A DNA stretch of 64,000 bases from Zygnema cylindricum. Lineage: Eukaryota > Streptophyta > Zygnematophyceae > Zygnematales > Zygnemataceae. A program made the position numbers and the translations under genes. Under the pieces are notes generated by a model. The model was not told where the DNA came from and did not search any database. It saw nothing but the letters and a program-made list of their open reading frames with translations. Where the stretch lies: contig JBBHKE010001791.1 of the NCBI GenBank assembly GCA_037447655.1, positions 1 through 64,000 on the forward strand. The letters run 5' to 3'. Every line of letters starts with the position of its first letter. The stretch's first letter is position 1. Shown here one piece after another: positions 11,417 to 22,624 of the stretch.

Positions 11417-11955
11417 CATCGCGAATCGTTATTAGTGTCAAAGTTTAAATAGTGTTGAAGAAAAATTACCATACTTAATGCTAATTAAGAATTTGAAATT
11501 TTTCAAAAAAAAAGTGTATTATATTTTCGACGTTAATGTTAATTTGGGAACAGCAAAATGGAATATTCGTTGTAAGATTATATACATTAATATATGTATC
11601 CGTACAAAATATTAGAAATCGTACGCCGTCGTGAAATATTAATATCCGTACATATCATACTAATTTGTGTGTCAAACTAATCCCGTTTTTTTAGCGCACG
11701 TTTGTATGCGTGCGCGTCTAGTTTAATTATTTTTTTGTAAAATTTTCACTTGAAAAGGTACATTTATGTACGGTCTGACATCGACCGTACACCACACTAT
11801 TTAGATCTTATTGTACTTTCGTTCTTTCTGCTATTTTGTACGGTACCTTAATTAACGTCGAGGAAATATTAAAATCATGTAACATATTTGAGGAAAAAAA
11901 TCAAAATTTTAACAACCTAAATGAGAGTTATATACACTAATAACGATTCGCGGTG
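11417..11955 (+). mobile_element. CACCGC-family TIR element (copy A), TA-flanked
   Basis: 539 bp. The left end CATCGCGAATCGTTATTAGT and the right end (as reverse complement CACCGCGAATCGTTATTAGT) are 22-bp inverted repeats with one mismatch. The dinucleotide TA flanks both sides (11415-11416, 11956-11957). Its first 150 bp match the element ending at 37078. There is no coding sequence. TA duplication suggests a Tc1/mariner-type (Stowaway-like) MITE. Confidence 0.7.
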
Positions 11956-11957
11956 TA

Positions 11958-12040
11958 GTAGTTCATTGCACGGAGACGTGGCAATTTAGCCCACTTTTGT
12001 AAATAGTGTTGTTAACACTGTTTTATGATTTTTCGGCGTT
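11958..12040 (+). repeat. Fragment of a CACCGC-family element interior
   Basis: The stretch with GACGTGGCA, TAGTGTTGTTAACACTG and TTATGATTTTTCGGC matches the interiors of the elements at 23158-23348 and about 27990-28165. It starts just after the right end of copy A, so copy A may be nested with, or joined to, another family member. Confidence 0.55.
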
Positions 12041-12041
12041 C

Positions 12042-12950
12042 TCCATTGCGAACAGATTGGACTTTGTTTCCCTGTCGTAAATAACTAAATATAGGTATCA
12101 TGAAAGCGTCCCAAAAAACAACCTCCTAATTAGGGTCAAGTTCCATCAGCCGTTTCTATAATCGTACGGCCAACTCTACGGGTCGAGTTAATTGAATCGA
12201 TGTTCCATCACGAAGAGTCTGTAAACCACGTGTTTTACATTTAGTGGCACCACGTGGGTTTTGACCGGATATTTAAAATCTTTTAAAAATCTTCACACCG
12301 ACAAATTTCACTTCAAATATTCACTTGCGTTGCATGTACCTACGTACCAAGTCATAATACAATAGAACTTTTGTACTTTCAGCAAACGTCAGTCTTTTAC
12401 GTTAGCTCATTTTTTGGGGTTCTTGTTTTCAAACACGACGAAAATACTTTGCCATAAATAGTGTGACGAAAGAAATAGCACGACGAATGACCGTTTCGAG
12501 ATTACTTTTTAAATTTTCAGTTGTATTTTGAAAAGTACATACCATGTGCAAATTTCGTCAATTTTGGTTCGTTTTCCATCGTGACATGTAGCTTATTCGT
12601 CGAGCATGTCACGTTAATTTTTTTTTTGTATCTGCCAACCCACCTCTAACAGTGCCACCTCTAACAGGTACGTTGGCAGATAGAAAGAAAAATGAAGCGA
12701 ACGCCTCGCGGATGAACATCTGACGGTCAGTATTACCTCCAAGACCTTCGGAGAGTGTTGGCAAGATTCTATGTAATGTTGTTTCGCATATAAAAACAAA
12801 ATAAGCGGCACGGTTTTGTATGGATAATCGCGAATTTTTGTAAACTACCCCACTTTTCCACTGGTGGAACTTGACCTTTAGGCAAACGCTTTACGTTTAC
12901 GACATTATCAACTTTTATGCTACTGTCGTAAAACACGAAAATTTGTGCCT
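12042..12950. repeat. Repeat unit split by a 745-bp MITE
   Basis: Sequence at about 12047-12132 (from CATTGCGAACAGATTGGACT) and 12881-12930 (CAAACGCTTTACGTTTACGAC) is continuous in a second copy at 14431-14545. The interrupting sequence is exactly the TTA-flanked MITE. This stretch is therefore the occupied version of the site. Confidence 0.8.
12133..12877 (-). mobile_element. TTA-flanked MITE, right copy (inverted)
   Basis: 745 bp starting GGGTCAAGTTCCATCAG and ending CTGGTGGAACTTGACCT. TTA flanks it at 12130-12132 and 12878-12880. It matches the reverse complement of 10649-11385 from end to end. The target duplication is independently supported by the unoccupied copy of the insertion site near 14515, where a single TTA is present. 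There is no coding capacity. Confidence 0.85.
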
Positions 12951-14424
12951 ACGCTAATCATAGATACAGCATGTGTATATCTGAGAAATCGGCAATTGTT
13001 GATTAATGAATTTGTTCGAGATGTTACCATCTTACCGATTGTCTGTTTGGTTTTGTTCGCGTGGGTGACCCAAATTCGGGTTCAGCCTTTTCCATCTCTC
13101 GTTGCCAAACACAACTTTCAACTGTAATAAGGTATACCAAAGCAATAAGCAGTCATTAAATTATGAAATCAGTTACGGAAGTTACCTTCTTCTCAACTAA
13201 ATTCCCGTTTGTGTTCGCGTAGTGGAGTAAAGGTTGGTGAGTGGAAACAAGCCACTATATCGTTTGAACTTTTTTGACACTTTTTTTTTACGCTTTATTA
13301 TTTTACATCTGCTTTAGGTCTACTTGTGCCTTTACCTCACCCTCCACTTCCAAACTCTCATTTTTTTCGCAACCAAACTACCAATTCAAAACAAACTCGT
13401 CTAATATATTTCTTACATTGAGGAAGCTCTTTATTGCGCATATTTATAATAGGTGCAACTGGTGTTGAAGCGCGATTGTAATGTAAAGCGTGAGAGGTTT
13501 ATTGCATAGTTTGGTGGTTTCTTTCTTTAGTTAAGTTTTTAATTGTTTATTGATCCTCTATACCTTTCCCTATCTTTACTTGACCCGTTGTAATATTTAA
13601 ATGTATTTTTTCCCTTTGTTCTACCCCTTTTGTACGCATATGTTTTTTCCATCGCAAGTTTTTATTCTGATGTACATTGTATGCATAAGTAGATTTGGAC
13701 AGGGTAGTTGATTATGTGTCGGCTACACAAATAGGAATTGACCACGAGAATGAGGTGCGTACATGTGTTATTTTGTCGTAGATTTTAGTTTTGGATGATT
13801 TGTTTAGGTGAGTGGATGTACAAACCACTAAACGAAAACATTTACGGGGCAAACAATAGTCATTTTAATGTATGGGTAATTTACCGACATATAATTATAA
13901 CGCATACTGAATTGGGGACTAATTTTTCCCAATCGTTGAAAAATGCCTTAAAATGATCACTTTTGGCCTAAGGTGGAACCTCCTCGAAACAATTTTTGGG
14001 TATAAAAAAAACTCTTTTGGAAAAGGATGTAACCCCCAAAAATAGAGCTCAAAAAATGTAATGTCGCGCAAAATTTGACTGACCACATCTCCGATCACGA
14101 GTGGAAATTACTGAGATTAAAATGCAATAAAAGTTGTAGAATTGGCCGTCATTTTTGTGTGAAACATTTCCGTTTCTTTAAAAAGGCAAATAAAAAATGC
14201 CCAAAATTTGGGAATTGATCCCAATAAAAAGTCGACTCGTAAAGCAAACGAAAAATTAAAATTTTTCATATCTTTTCCGTTTTTAAATTTATTTTCGTTT
14301 TTTAATTATGAATGGCCACAATTTTGACCCGCTTCATGCTATGTGCCCATCAACCGCACCACTTGGTACAACCGAGATACTTTTAGACCCGAAACCTGCC
14401 CCAATGGGTCCAAATCCTAAGACT
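12951..14424. other. AT-rich intergenic sequence, no gene seen
   Basis: About 1.5 kb of AT-rich sequence with short unsupported frames only. No motif, RNA gene or transposon end is recognised. Confidence 0.4.
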
Positions 14425-14550
14425 CGTTTCCCATTGCGAACAGATTCGACTTTGTTTTGTTGTCGTAAACTAAATATAGTTATCACGAAAACGTTCCAAA
14501 AAACGCCCTACTCATTAGTCAAATGCTTTACATTTACGACATTTTGTCTC
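14425..14550 (+). repeat. Unoccupied paralogue of the MITE insertion site
   Basis: CCATTGCGAACAGATTCGAC through GCTTTACATTTACGACATT parallels 12047-12132 joined directly to 12881-12930. A single TTA sits where the other copy carries TTA-MITE-TTA (about 14515). This is a natural empty site within the same window. Confidence 0.8.
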
Positions 14551-16985
14551 TTGTCGTTGGAGAAACTCTTTTCGCAAACATGATTTTAACTCCGCGCAAG
14601 CGGTTAAGTGTACTTTCGCATGTAACCGAAACTCTAATCTTGTAACTTGTTTTTAGCGAAGATTCTCCGTACTACTTTTAGAGCATTCTTTTGTAAAGAA
14701 ATGAAATTGTTACTTTACAATGTGACGGATGTAGACGTGTAGAAGACTACAAAACTCGCGACAATTGATGGCGTTTACATAATAACGACGGTTGTAGGCG
14801 TCTAGCTACTTGTGACATAGTAGATGTTTAGGGTTTGTGACATTGTGACGTCACACTCAAATTATGACAGCGTCGACGTCACACATTCTAAAACTTCCCG
14901 CCATGGTTTTCCGATTTTGTTTTTTAGCCTTTTTTCACTCTACTTGCCATCAAAATACACCCAAAGATAGTAAAAAGAAACCGTATTTAGAGATATTTCA
15001 TTTAATACCATTGTTGACGTTTTTCATTGCAAGAATTGTGAGATAGACGCGGTAGTGGGAGAGGGAGGGAGAGAGAGGCGCTTTCACAGACTTCGCTTTT
15101 GCGAAATGGCGTCCGCTGGTTGAGACCCCTCCATTGCCCTTGTACGGAAACCAATACGCACAGGTTGGAAACGTGCAATGGACTCTTTTTTTGGTACTCC
15201 GCGCACAAAAAATGTAAAAAACTTCCGACACGTGCGACAACATCTGCCTATTCTCTCACCTCATGGAACTTTTTTTAAACTCACCTCGCGAGGTGATTTT
15301 ATGTAAAGTTTGAACATGAGCTGGAAGGACGCGAAAGTGGGTTGAAATGCACTAGACGACAAATTACATTGCGCTATATGACAAACTGCAGTTCATGTAA
15401 AGTTTCAAGGTAACGCAACTTGTACGGTGGTAATTTCAATTTTTTGGTACAGCTGCGGGTTTTCTTTTTTTCCAAGTTATAGAGGAAAACGACAGAAAAT
15501 AAATGTAACTTTAGCACATGCGAAAGTACCCTAAGTTTTACAGGAAAATGACAGAGAAAAACCCTTACTTTGGCACATGGAGACGCACCCTTAGACCAAA
15601 ATCCGCCGCGCATGAAACAAAGGCGTGTACGGATTTTTACCAATGCACGAATCCTGACACGTACCATGTCATTGTACCACCTAACCGCCTTTCTCTTCGC
15701 CGAGGCTCTGTCTTTTTTAGCGGTTGCTTTTTTTGGGTGACAAAAGGAGCGTGACGAAATATCTTTATGCAAAGACGTCACCTTGTCACAAGGAACACGA
15801 CTTTTGCTACGTTTAAACACCTCAGTGGTGGTGCATCGTGACATGACTCCACACGCTGTACAGTACAGTTGTGACTCGCACGGCCACTTTTTCGGGTCAG
15901 TTCACGACCACTTTCAATGATTGGGAAATTTTGAGCCGCCCAGATTGTAGACTTACGGGCATAAACTGACCATTCCTGCGGTGACACGAGATTGGCCCAT
16001 GATGTCATGATGTACCCGATGTAGGGCTCATGAATGAGCCGGTCCAAGTTATCGGCCATTCACGCATCGTAACGTGTGTCAAAGCGACAAAAAATACAAT
16101 ATTTACGGGAAGGACAAAAACATTTGAGAATACGTTTTTTTCCGCCTGGTTTACGCGTCTCAAAGGTTTTGATTGGGTCAACCTCCACACTTGGATTATT
16201 CATTCACTATTTTTGACGCCGAAACCCGCTTCTCAAAAAATCGAACGGCAATTTACGCGATTCATAAAACGTACTATCTCCCTTAAAATTTCGTGCGTAA
16301 CAACATAATTGGCGCCGCTAGATTTCCCGCGGTTTTGTCAACCATTGAGCTTTCTCAGGTCCATTATCGTGGTTCGTCGCAATTTGCCGTACGATCCGAC
16401 TTGGTACTGAAAAATTGTTTTTTAATTGAGCCGAGCCTTCGTGAATTCGCTCCGGTTGCAGCAGAGTCACATCCAATAATGTGCCGCCTTCCCATCCAAC
16501 GCGTGTCGCATGCGGAGTACCTCTCGCACTGCGAACTATTTCTGCCGACGATTGCTGCGAACGATGTCGGCGGCGTCGCATAAATTGGCGCCTTTTTCTC
16601 GGGCGAGGCGAAAGCGGCCTTCCAATCCCGTAGCAGCATCCATCCTTGGGACCGCCAAGCATAGGGGAATAATTCGCCTCTCTTAACACAGTGGAAGGAA
16701 AAAACCCGCGATGTATATTATCATCCTCCATCGAGGGAGACAGTTCACAGGAGCCAGGAAGGGAGAACGTCTCCCTTGGCTCCCTTTCTTTGAAAGACTC
16801 TTCTTTTCTCTTTCTCTCTCTTTTTTTTTATAACTTGTTTTATTTTGTTTTTTCTTCCGTTTGCAAAGACTTTTCAGCATTTTTTTAACTAAACCTATAC
16901 TCTCAAGCCGCATTGTTCATTTCCTTCATTAATTTTCCCTATCTCTCTCTCCTATAAAACATAATATTTATCGGATAAAACAAAA
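14551..16985. other. Intergenic sequence upstream of the GT2 gene
   Basis: No supported gene. The last 250 bp are pyrimidine-rich (TCTTTCTCTC runs at 16800-16830 and 16941-16951). A TATA-like CTATAAAAC sits at 16952-16960, but only about 30 nt before the start codon, so it would leave almost no 5' leader and may not be the functional TATA box. Confidence 0.4.
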
Positions 16986-19900
16986 ATGGAGGAAGTCAAT
17001 AACCCTGAAAGGCCGCGGCCTCCCATAGCTGTCCAGATGCCCGGAGAACAAGAACAAGCCATCGGATTTGACGAAAGAGCTGGAGACCGTCCGATTCTCC
17101 ACGACATCCCATTGGAAAGTACCGCCCCAGAAAACGCCGGCTCTACCGTACATCCGGTCGGTCAGGCGCCATTGGGACCCACAGTGACGGAAGACTCTCC
17201 TCCAGACCCAAACGGAACAATCGCATGGAGAATGTCGGTTATGACTCATTTTTATCTCCTCCGGGTTGTCTGTTTCCTCACTCTCCTCACAGGTCTCGCT
17301 TACCTCGGGTGGAAAACGACAATGGTCGGTTGGCACATTACTAGAGCCGGACCCACGTGTATTATTTTCCTTTGCTCCGAAATTCTAGTGTTTCTATGCT
17401 CCCTTATGCTTATGTTAGAAGTTTCAGTTCCGGCGAGACAGCGGGAAGCGAGGCTCATGCCGGAGGAGGGCCCCTTTCCTTCCGTATCTATTTTTGTCTG
17501 TTGCTGTAAGGAGTCTCTGGATGTGATCCAAGATACGGTGAGGGCCGCATTGGCTCAACGGTATCCAGGGCATAGATTCACAGTTTGGGTTTTGGACGAC
17601 GGAGCGGACGATGCGCTGAGAGAGTGGACGGAAGCGGAAACTGCGGAAACGGGGGGACGAGTCCGTTACGTGCGACGGCCGAAGCCAAAGGGGTTGCCGC
17701 ATCATTTTAAGGCAGGGAATATTAATTGGGGGTTGAGACAAGCAGGAGGAGATTTTGTGGTTATTTTGGATGCGGATATGATTTTGTCGAGTTATTATCT
17801 TTCGAGTGTTTTGCCTCATTTTACTTCTCCGGATATCGCGTTTGTTCAGTGTCCTCAGGCTTTTTATAATATTGTGAAAGGGGATCCGTTGAATGATATG
17901 TCTCTGGATTTTTACGATGTGTTTTTGCCGTACAGGTGGGTTTTTGAGTTTTACTCAGTTAGAGAAACTGTCAATATGTTGTTTTTTTTTCCCTTTTTGC
18001 TTCTTAATTTGGGGAAAAAACTGGGGAGAGAGAGAGAGGTTGAGGATGCTATTATTTGTCGCCTAAATTTGAGATTTTGGAAGGAGAGAGGATGAGAGAG
18101 ATAATGGACAATGTGAGGCGTAAAGGCGCAGAGAAAAAAAAATGTTTCATGGAGTATGAATTCGGCAATGTTTGGATTGGATGATGAAAAAGGGATGAAA
18201 TGTTGAGAAAATTGTTGGGATTACGACATTAGAAAATGGGGGATTTTGGGAAAATTGTTGGGATTACGACATTAGAAAATGGGTGATTTTGGGAAAGTGG
18301 ATCTGGAAAATTTGCGTACAGATTAGTGAATTTATGGTGTAAAATGTGATGCCCCAACTTAATGTGACACAACCATTATCGGTGTTTGCATGTCTCTTTC
18401 AAAATTATGATGCCAGTTTGGTGATGTTAAGATGCCGTTTCTGAAAAATGATGATACAGAGACGGCCGAGATTCGGCTCAATGCGTCGGAACGGGAGTTT
18501 GCATTCGCAAAGAAGTGCTGCGAGAAAATAAGGGCTTTACGACGGGCTCCATAACAGAAGATTTTGACACAGCCATGAGCTTCCACTCACGAGGCTACAA
18601 AACTGCCTACATAAACCAGGTAATAGAAAACCAAATGTGACGTGACATTCACCTTCCACAAAATAATTTAATAAACTTTACGAGAAAAAAGAGTCCTCCC
18701 GAGTCGAGAATTTGTGGTGTTATGGACAGAAAAATGAGAAGAGCTGGAAATGTTGCTCATTTACACATTTACACAAACACCAAGTTGATAATCCTTGGAA
18801 CATTTTTTTTACTTTGTAAAAATCCCATCTTTATCGGCGCCGATTTTGGAAAACCTTACCGATGTTTTTCATCGCACGCACATTTCTCCTTTCGAGGACT
18901 TTTCTTCTTTCTTCCTTTTTCAAAACGCAGAGACTCCAGGCTGGTCTGGCCCCATGGAATCTGGAGGGATACATTAAACAGCATCAGAGGTGGGCCACCG
19001 GAAGCCTTCAGATTCTCTTCCACCGAAACCCTCTCTGCATTCGTGACAGTCGATTCAGCCTCTACCGCAGGATCTCCTATTGGTATGCGGGTAAGGACAA
19101 CTCTCTAACTCTTTCCCTCAACTTTTTTCTCACCTTCTCCTCTCAATTCCAGAATTCACTACCACACGAGTATCCTAAAATAGATTAATCACTATATTTT
19201 AAGTCTCTCCAAATCCAACTCCTCTTCTCAACCTTTTCCCTCTCCCTCTCTCCCTCCCCCTCTCCCCACAGGCACGCAGTACTACATGAACGCAGTGGTG
19301 ATGCTGGTACTGGTCATGCCAGTTGTCATCCTGGCATTCGACCTGCGGATCATGGTGCAGGGCGACCCCTTCATGACGCAGCGCCTCTATGTGCTGCTAT
19401 TGGTTCCGTACGTCACGTGCAGCCGCCTGCTGTGCATGACGCTGTTCGCCAGACTGCCAAGTGGCATGTTCGTGCAGCTCAGGGGAGAGCAGGTAAGGGA
19501 GGGAGGGAGGGAGAGGTGGAGGAGCGGGTGGACGAAGGATTGGAGATGTCGCTATCCGCGTTTATTTTTGTTTATTCATTTGTCATTAATTGATTTGTTG
19601 TCAATTGATTTTTTGGTAGAAACGGTTCCTCTTTCAACGCATTTCTTTGGCGTGTTTTGGAACATTGTTTTCCATGGGCGTGTAAATGGGAGTCAGGGTG
19701 GCATTTGAGTTAAAAATTCATGTCATTTTTTTTTTTTTTTTTTTTGTTGGTTGTGATATGCTCATGGAAAAGTGATGAAATGTTCCCTGTGATGTTCAAA
19801 AAGTCTGGATTATTCGGATGTGACAAGTGTCGCTAGGACTTTACCACTAACAATGTGACAAGTGTCGGAGTCAGTAGTGAAGTGTCACGGTGTCTGTTGT

Positions 19901-21273
19901 GAATCTTGTGACTCGCAATAACAATCGAAGAATGTTATCTTCACGCCATTGCTCACAATGGGCTACCCAAAGCGCAAAAGTACAGGAATAAAAGCCCCCT
20001 GGTGACATGTCAAATGTGACGTGACAGAGGTTCAAGCTAAAAAAAATGGCACAATCCTTAGTGTAGACGTGACAGTGAGTCAGATGTGATGTGACATCTT
20101 AATTTATGCAACCTTTTCAGTACAGTAATCTTTCGGGTAAAAGATGACCGATTTGTTTATGTTTTAAAAGCTTAACCGATCTGAACTTCTTTCGAAAACA
20201 CCGCCTAAGCTTTTCGTTCGTATATCGCGATTCTAGGTGTGGTATTGGATGGCGCCATTCAACTGTATCGCGATCCTCCGATTTTTTTTCCCGTCGAAAA
20301 ACTTCAAAGCCACCGGAAGCTCCAGTCGGCGACCCACGGTTTGGTCTCGCCTTTGGACGGTGTGGTTCCATGTGCTCTTCTGCATAGTCGCAGCAGGTGT
20401 CGTCGCATGGAAATTTGCGACGTTGGATTATCACGATTGTGGAAGGGTGAGAATCTTTCAAACGCTAATGTACTTTTCATGTACGGAATTTTCTTCTAAG
20501 GAAAGTTTCTGCGTTGCACGGAAAGACTTTCTCAGATCCACAAACGTTTCGATTTGAACTAAATGGATATATGGTCGTGTGTAGGAATGTGGCTGAGAGA
20601 GAGAAGGGGCGAGAGAGGGAGAGAGAGGGGGAAAGAGGGAGGGAGAGAGAGGGAGAAAGCGGGAGGGGTAGAGGGAGAGAGCGAGGGAGAAATTGTGACT
20701 AGCCAATTCAGAAGAGCAGGATCAGAAACTTGCTCATGTTGACTTCAATGATTTTACATTCACCTCTTCTTCCCTCCCTTTCTTAACGTTATCCCTCAGT
20801 CAATCCCAACATTGTTCCCAAGCTGTTTCCATATTCTCTTTAACATATAACCATCCTTATTTCTTATTTCAACCTTTTCCACCTCTTAAATAAGTATATC
20901 CTTTTTTTAACTTTCTCTAACTTCTCGTACCATCCTTCTTTTTGTGTGTTTTCAGCTCCTTAAAGTAACTTCTTGGGCTCCCTTTATCCTATTTGGAGTC
21001 CAAAACATGTGCATTCCCATTCTCTACCAACTCAACGCTCCAAACCATCCAAAAGTGACCAATCGTCGCGTAATGTTGTCGTACGATGAACACCAGGTTC
21101 CACATTTTCGACCGGAGCAACTTTTTGCCGAAAAAGATCGCCGTTTATACTTTTTCTTTGTGATACCAATCGTTTGGTTTATGGGTATCTTATTCTACTT
21201 CTATGTCGCGATCACCAACTTTCGTCCGGGTTTCTGCACAAAAAATGGGTTTTTTGATTATGCACATTTTTAG
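16986..21273 (+). CDS. Cellulose-synthase-like family 2 glycosyltransferase, multi-pass membrane, 6 exons
   Basis: Exons 16986-17935, 18460-18619, 18931-19090, 19272-19492, 20237-20446 and 20956-21273 join in frame with GT-AG introns to give 672 aa. The catalytic signature of processive beta-glycan synthases is complete: DDG (204-206), DAD (262-264), TED (349-351) and QHQRW (387-391). Two membrane helices precede the GT domain (about 86-110 and 122-146) and about six follow, as in BcsA/CesA. The cytosolic catalytic domain should use a nucleotide sugar and extrude a polysaccharide. It lacks the plant CesA/CslD zinc finger, plant-conserved insert and class-specific region, and no C-terminal PilZ domain is visible. 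Spacing and segments such as GLPHHFKAGN and TGSITEDFDT recall bacterial and fungal cellulose-synthase-like proteins more than land-plant CesA. Product sugar and linkage are unknown. The stop is TAG; a polyadenylation signal (AATAAA) lies near 21457. Confidence 0.9.
18203..18288 (+). repeat. 43-bp tandem duplication in GT2 intron 1
   Basis: The unit containing ATTGTTGGGATTACGACATT occurs at 18211 and again at 18254, near-identical, inside the first intron. It does not touch the splice sites. Confidence 0.85.
20590..20695 (+). repeat. Purine-only tract in GT2 intron 5
   Basis: About 100 bp of almost pure G/A (GAGAGGGAGA-type) on the transcribed sense strand between exons 5 and 6. Low-complexity, with no coding content. 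Confidence 0.8.
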
Positions 21274-22624
21274 GAGGATTTGAGGAATAACCAATAAGAA
21301 GGCGAAAGCGTCCTTTGAAGGATAGACATTGTTATTGTTCACGAGAATTGTAGCATGACGGTTGTATTTTTGATATAGTTCTCGAGGAGAGGTTATGTGA
21401 GACTGGTTTTCGTCGTGTTTTCTTGTCCAAGTGATTTTTAGACCTCAAGAATAAGAAAATAAAAGTTCAGTTGTCTTTCTCCGCGGTATTTTTTGTGGTT
21501 TTTAGGTGAAAAATCAAAGTTTTTTCTCAATATTTCTAGCGCTGTTTTTTGGGTTTCTCAAACTTTTGTGTCCCCTTTTTTCAACCTTTTCAATCTTGAG
21601 ATTGAAAAGGTTTTAGTTATTTTGTAAGTAAATATCACAAGCAATACTCACAGGCACCTTCTCATAAATCTTGAAACCTGCGAGGCTTTTGCCGATGATT
21701 TCAAAAATACATCCCATCTCAGTGGAAACTGACATGGGAACTTTACTTGGTTTTATGGTTGTACATATTCCCCAAAAAACAATGTTTTCCTCTGGAAGTA
21801 CTTTTGAAGATTTTCTTTAAGATACGATCATAACTCCCTTCTTCTCATCTCCCCCTCTTAGCCTCTTACTTCCAAAAGAATCATAACCCACTACTTAGTG
21901 GGGAAGCGACTCTCCAAAGTGAAAGAACAATAATGATATGGAAAAGCCTCTTGACGACAATGTATATATGAATAGTCGCTTGAATAAAAAGCCCCAAAAA
22001 ATTTGCAGGAATTGAATTGAAACATTAAACAAAGAATCAACATTATTTGTGTGTTTCACTGTGAAGAAGTCAAGAAGTTTCACTGTCATGGACCTCTCTA
22101 CCATAGATGAGACTAATGATTAAAATTAGTTTTCTTGTGCATGTTGAAGACCTGAAGGTTCGGAAAACACTAATTTCCCCAGTCCACTATTAGTCTGTCC
22201 AGGAATTTTAAGCCGGTATGAATATCATTAGCATTATATGTTGAAAGCAATGTAAAAAAAACATTTGACTGACAAAACAGCCCTTGAAGAAAAAACAATC
22301 GTCGAGAGCCATCCAATAGCCAACTATGTTCGTCTGGTCTGGTTTCCATGAGAAAGTACAGAGACATTATAAAACAAAATCGAGATACAGTAGTAAGTCA
22401 TAATCACAGAGAGAGGTGTACACGAAGAGTCAAACGTGACCGATCCACAAACTGTAAAACAATACTTTGTACAACACCAAAAGCTACACATTTTAAGTAC
22501 AGATAGTCATCCTCCATGATGAATCAAGTACAAATACTATGTACAGAATCCCTACAGCACCACTCCCGACATAGCCCTGGACTGCCTTTTTAAAAACAGT
22601 GTTTTTGACAGTATATAAAACAGA
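21274..22624. other. Intergenic region between convergent GT2 and VPS16 genes
   Basis: Holds the 3' untranslated parts of both genes. The GT2 polyadenylation signal is likely AATAAA near 21457. No further reading frame is supported. Confidence 0.5.

Noticed and set aside
10649-12877. One large foldback transposon with 740-bp inverted arms
   Set aside because: Each arm has its own inverted ends and its own TTA duplication, and the right one has a clean empty site, so they are separate insertions.
16952-16960. TATA box of the GT2 gene
   Set aside because: It lies only about 30 nt before the start codon, leaving no room for a normal 5' leader; not listed as a promoter.
16986-21273. Annotation as plant CESA or CSLD
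   Set aside because: No N-terminal zinc finger and no plant-specific inserts are present; only the core GT2 motifs are shared.
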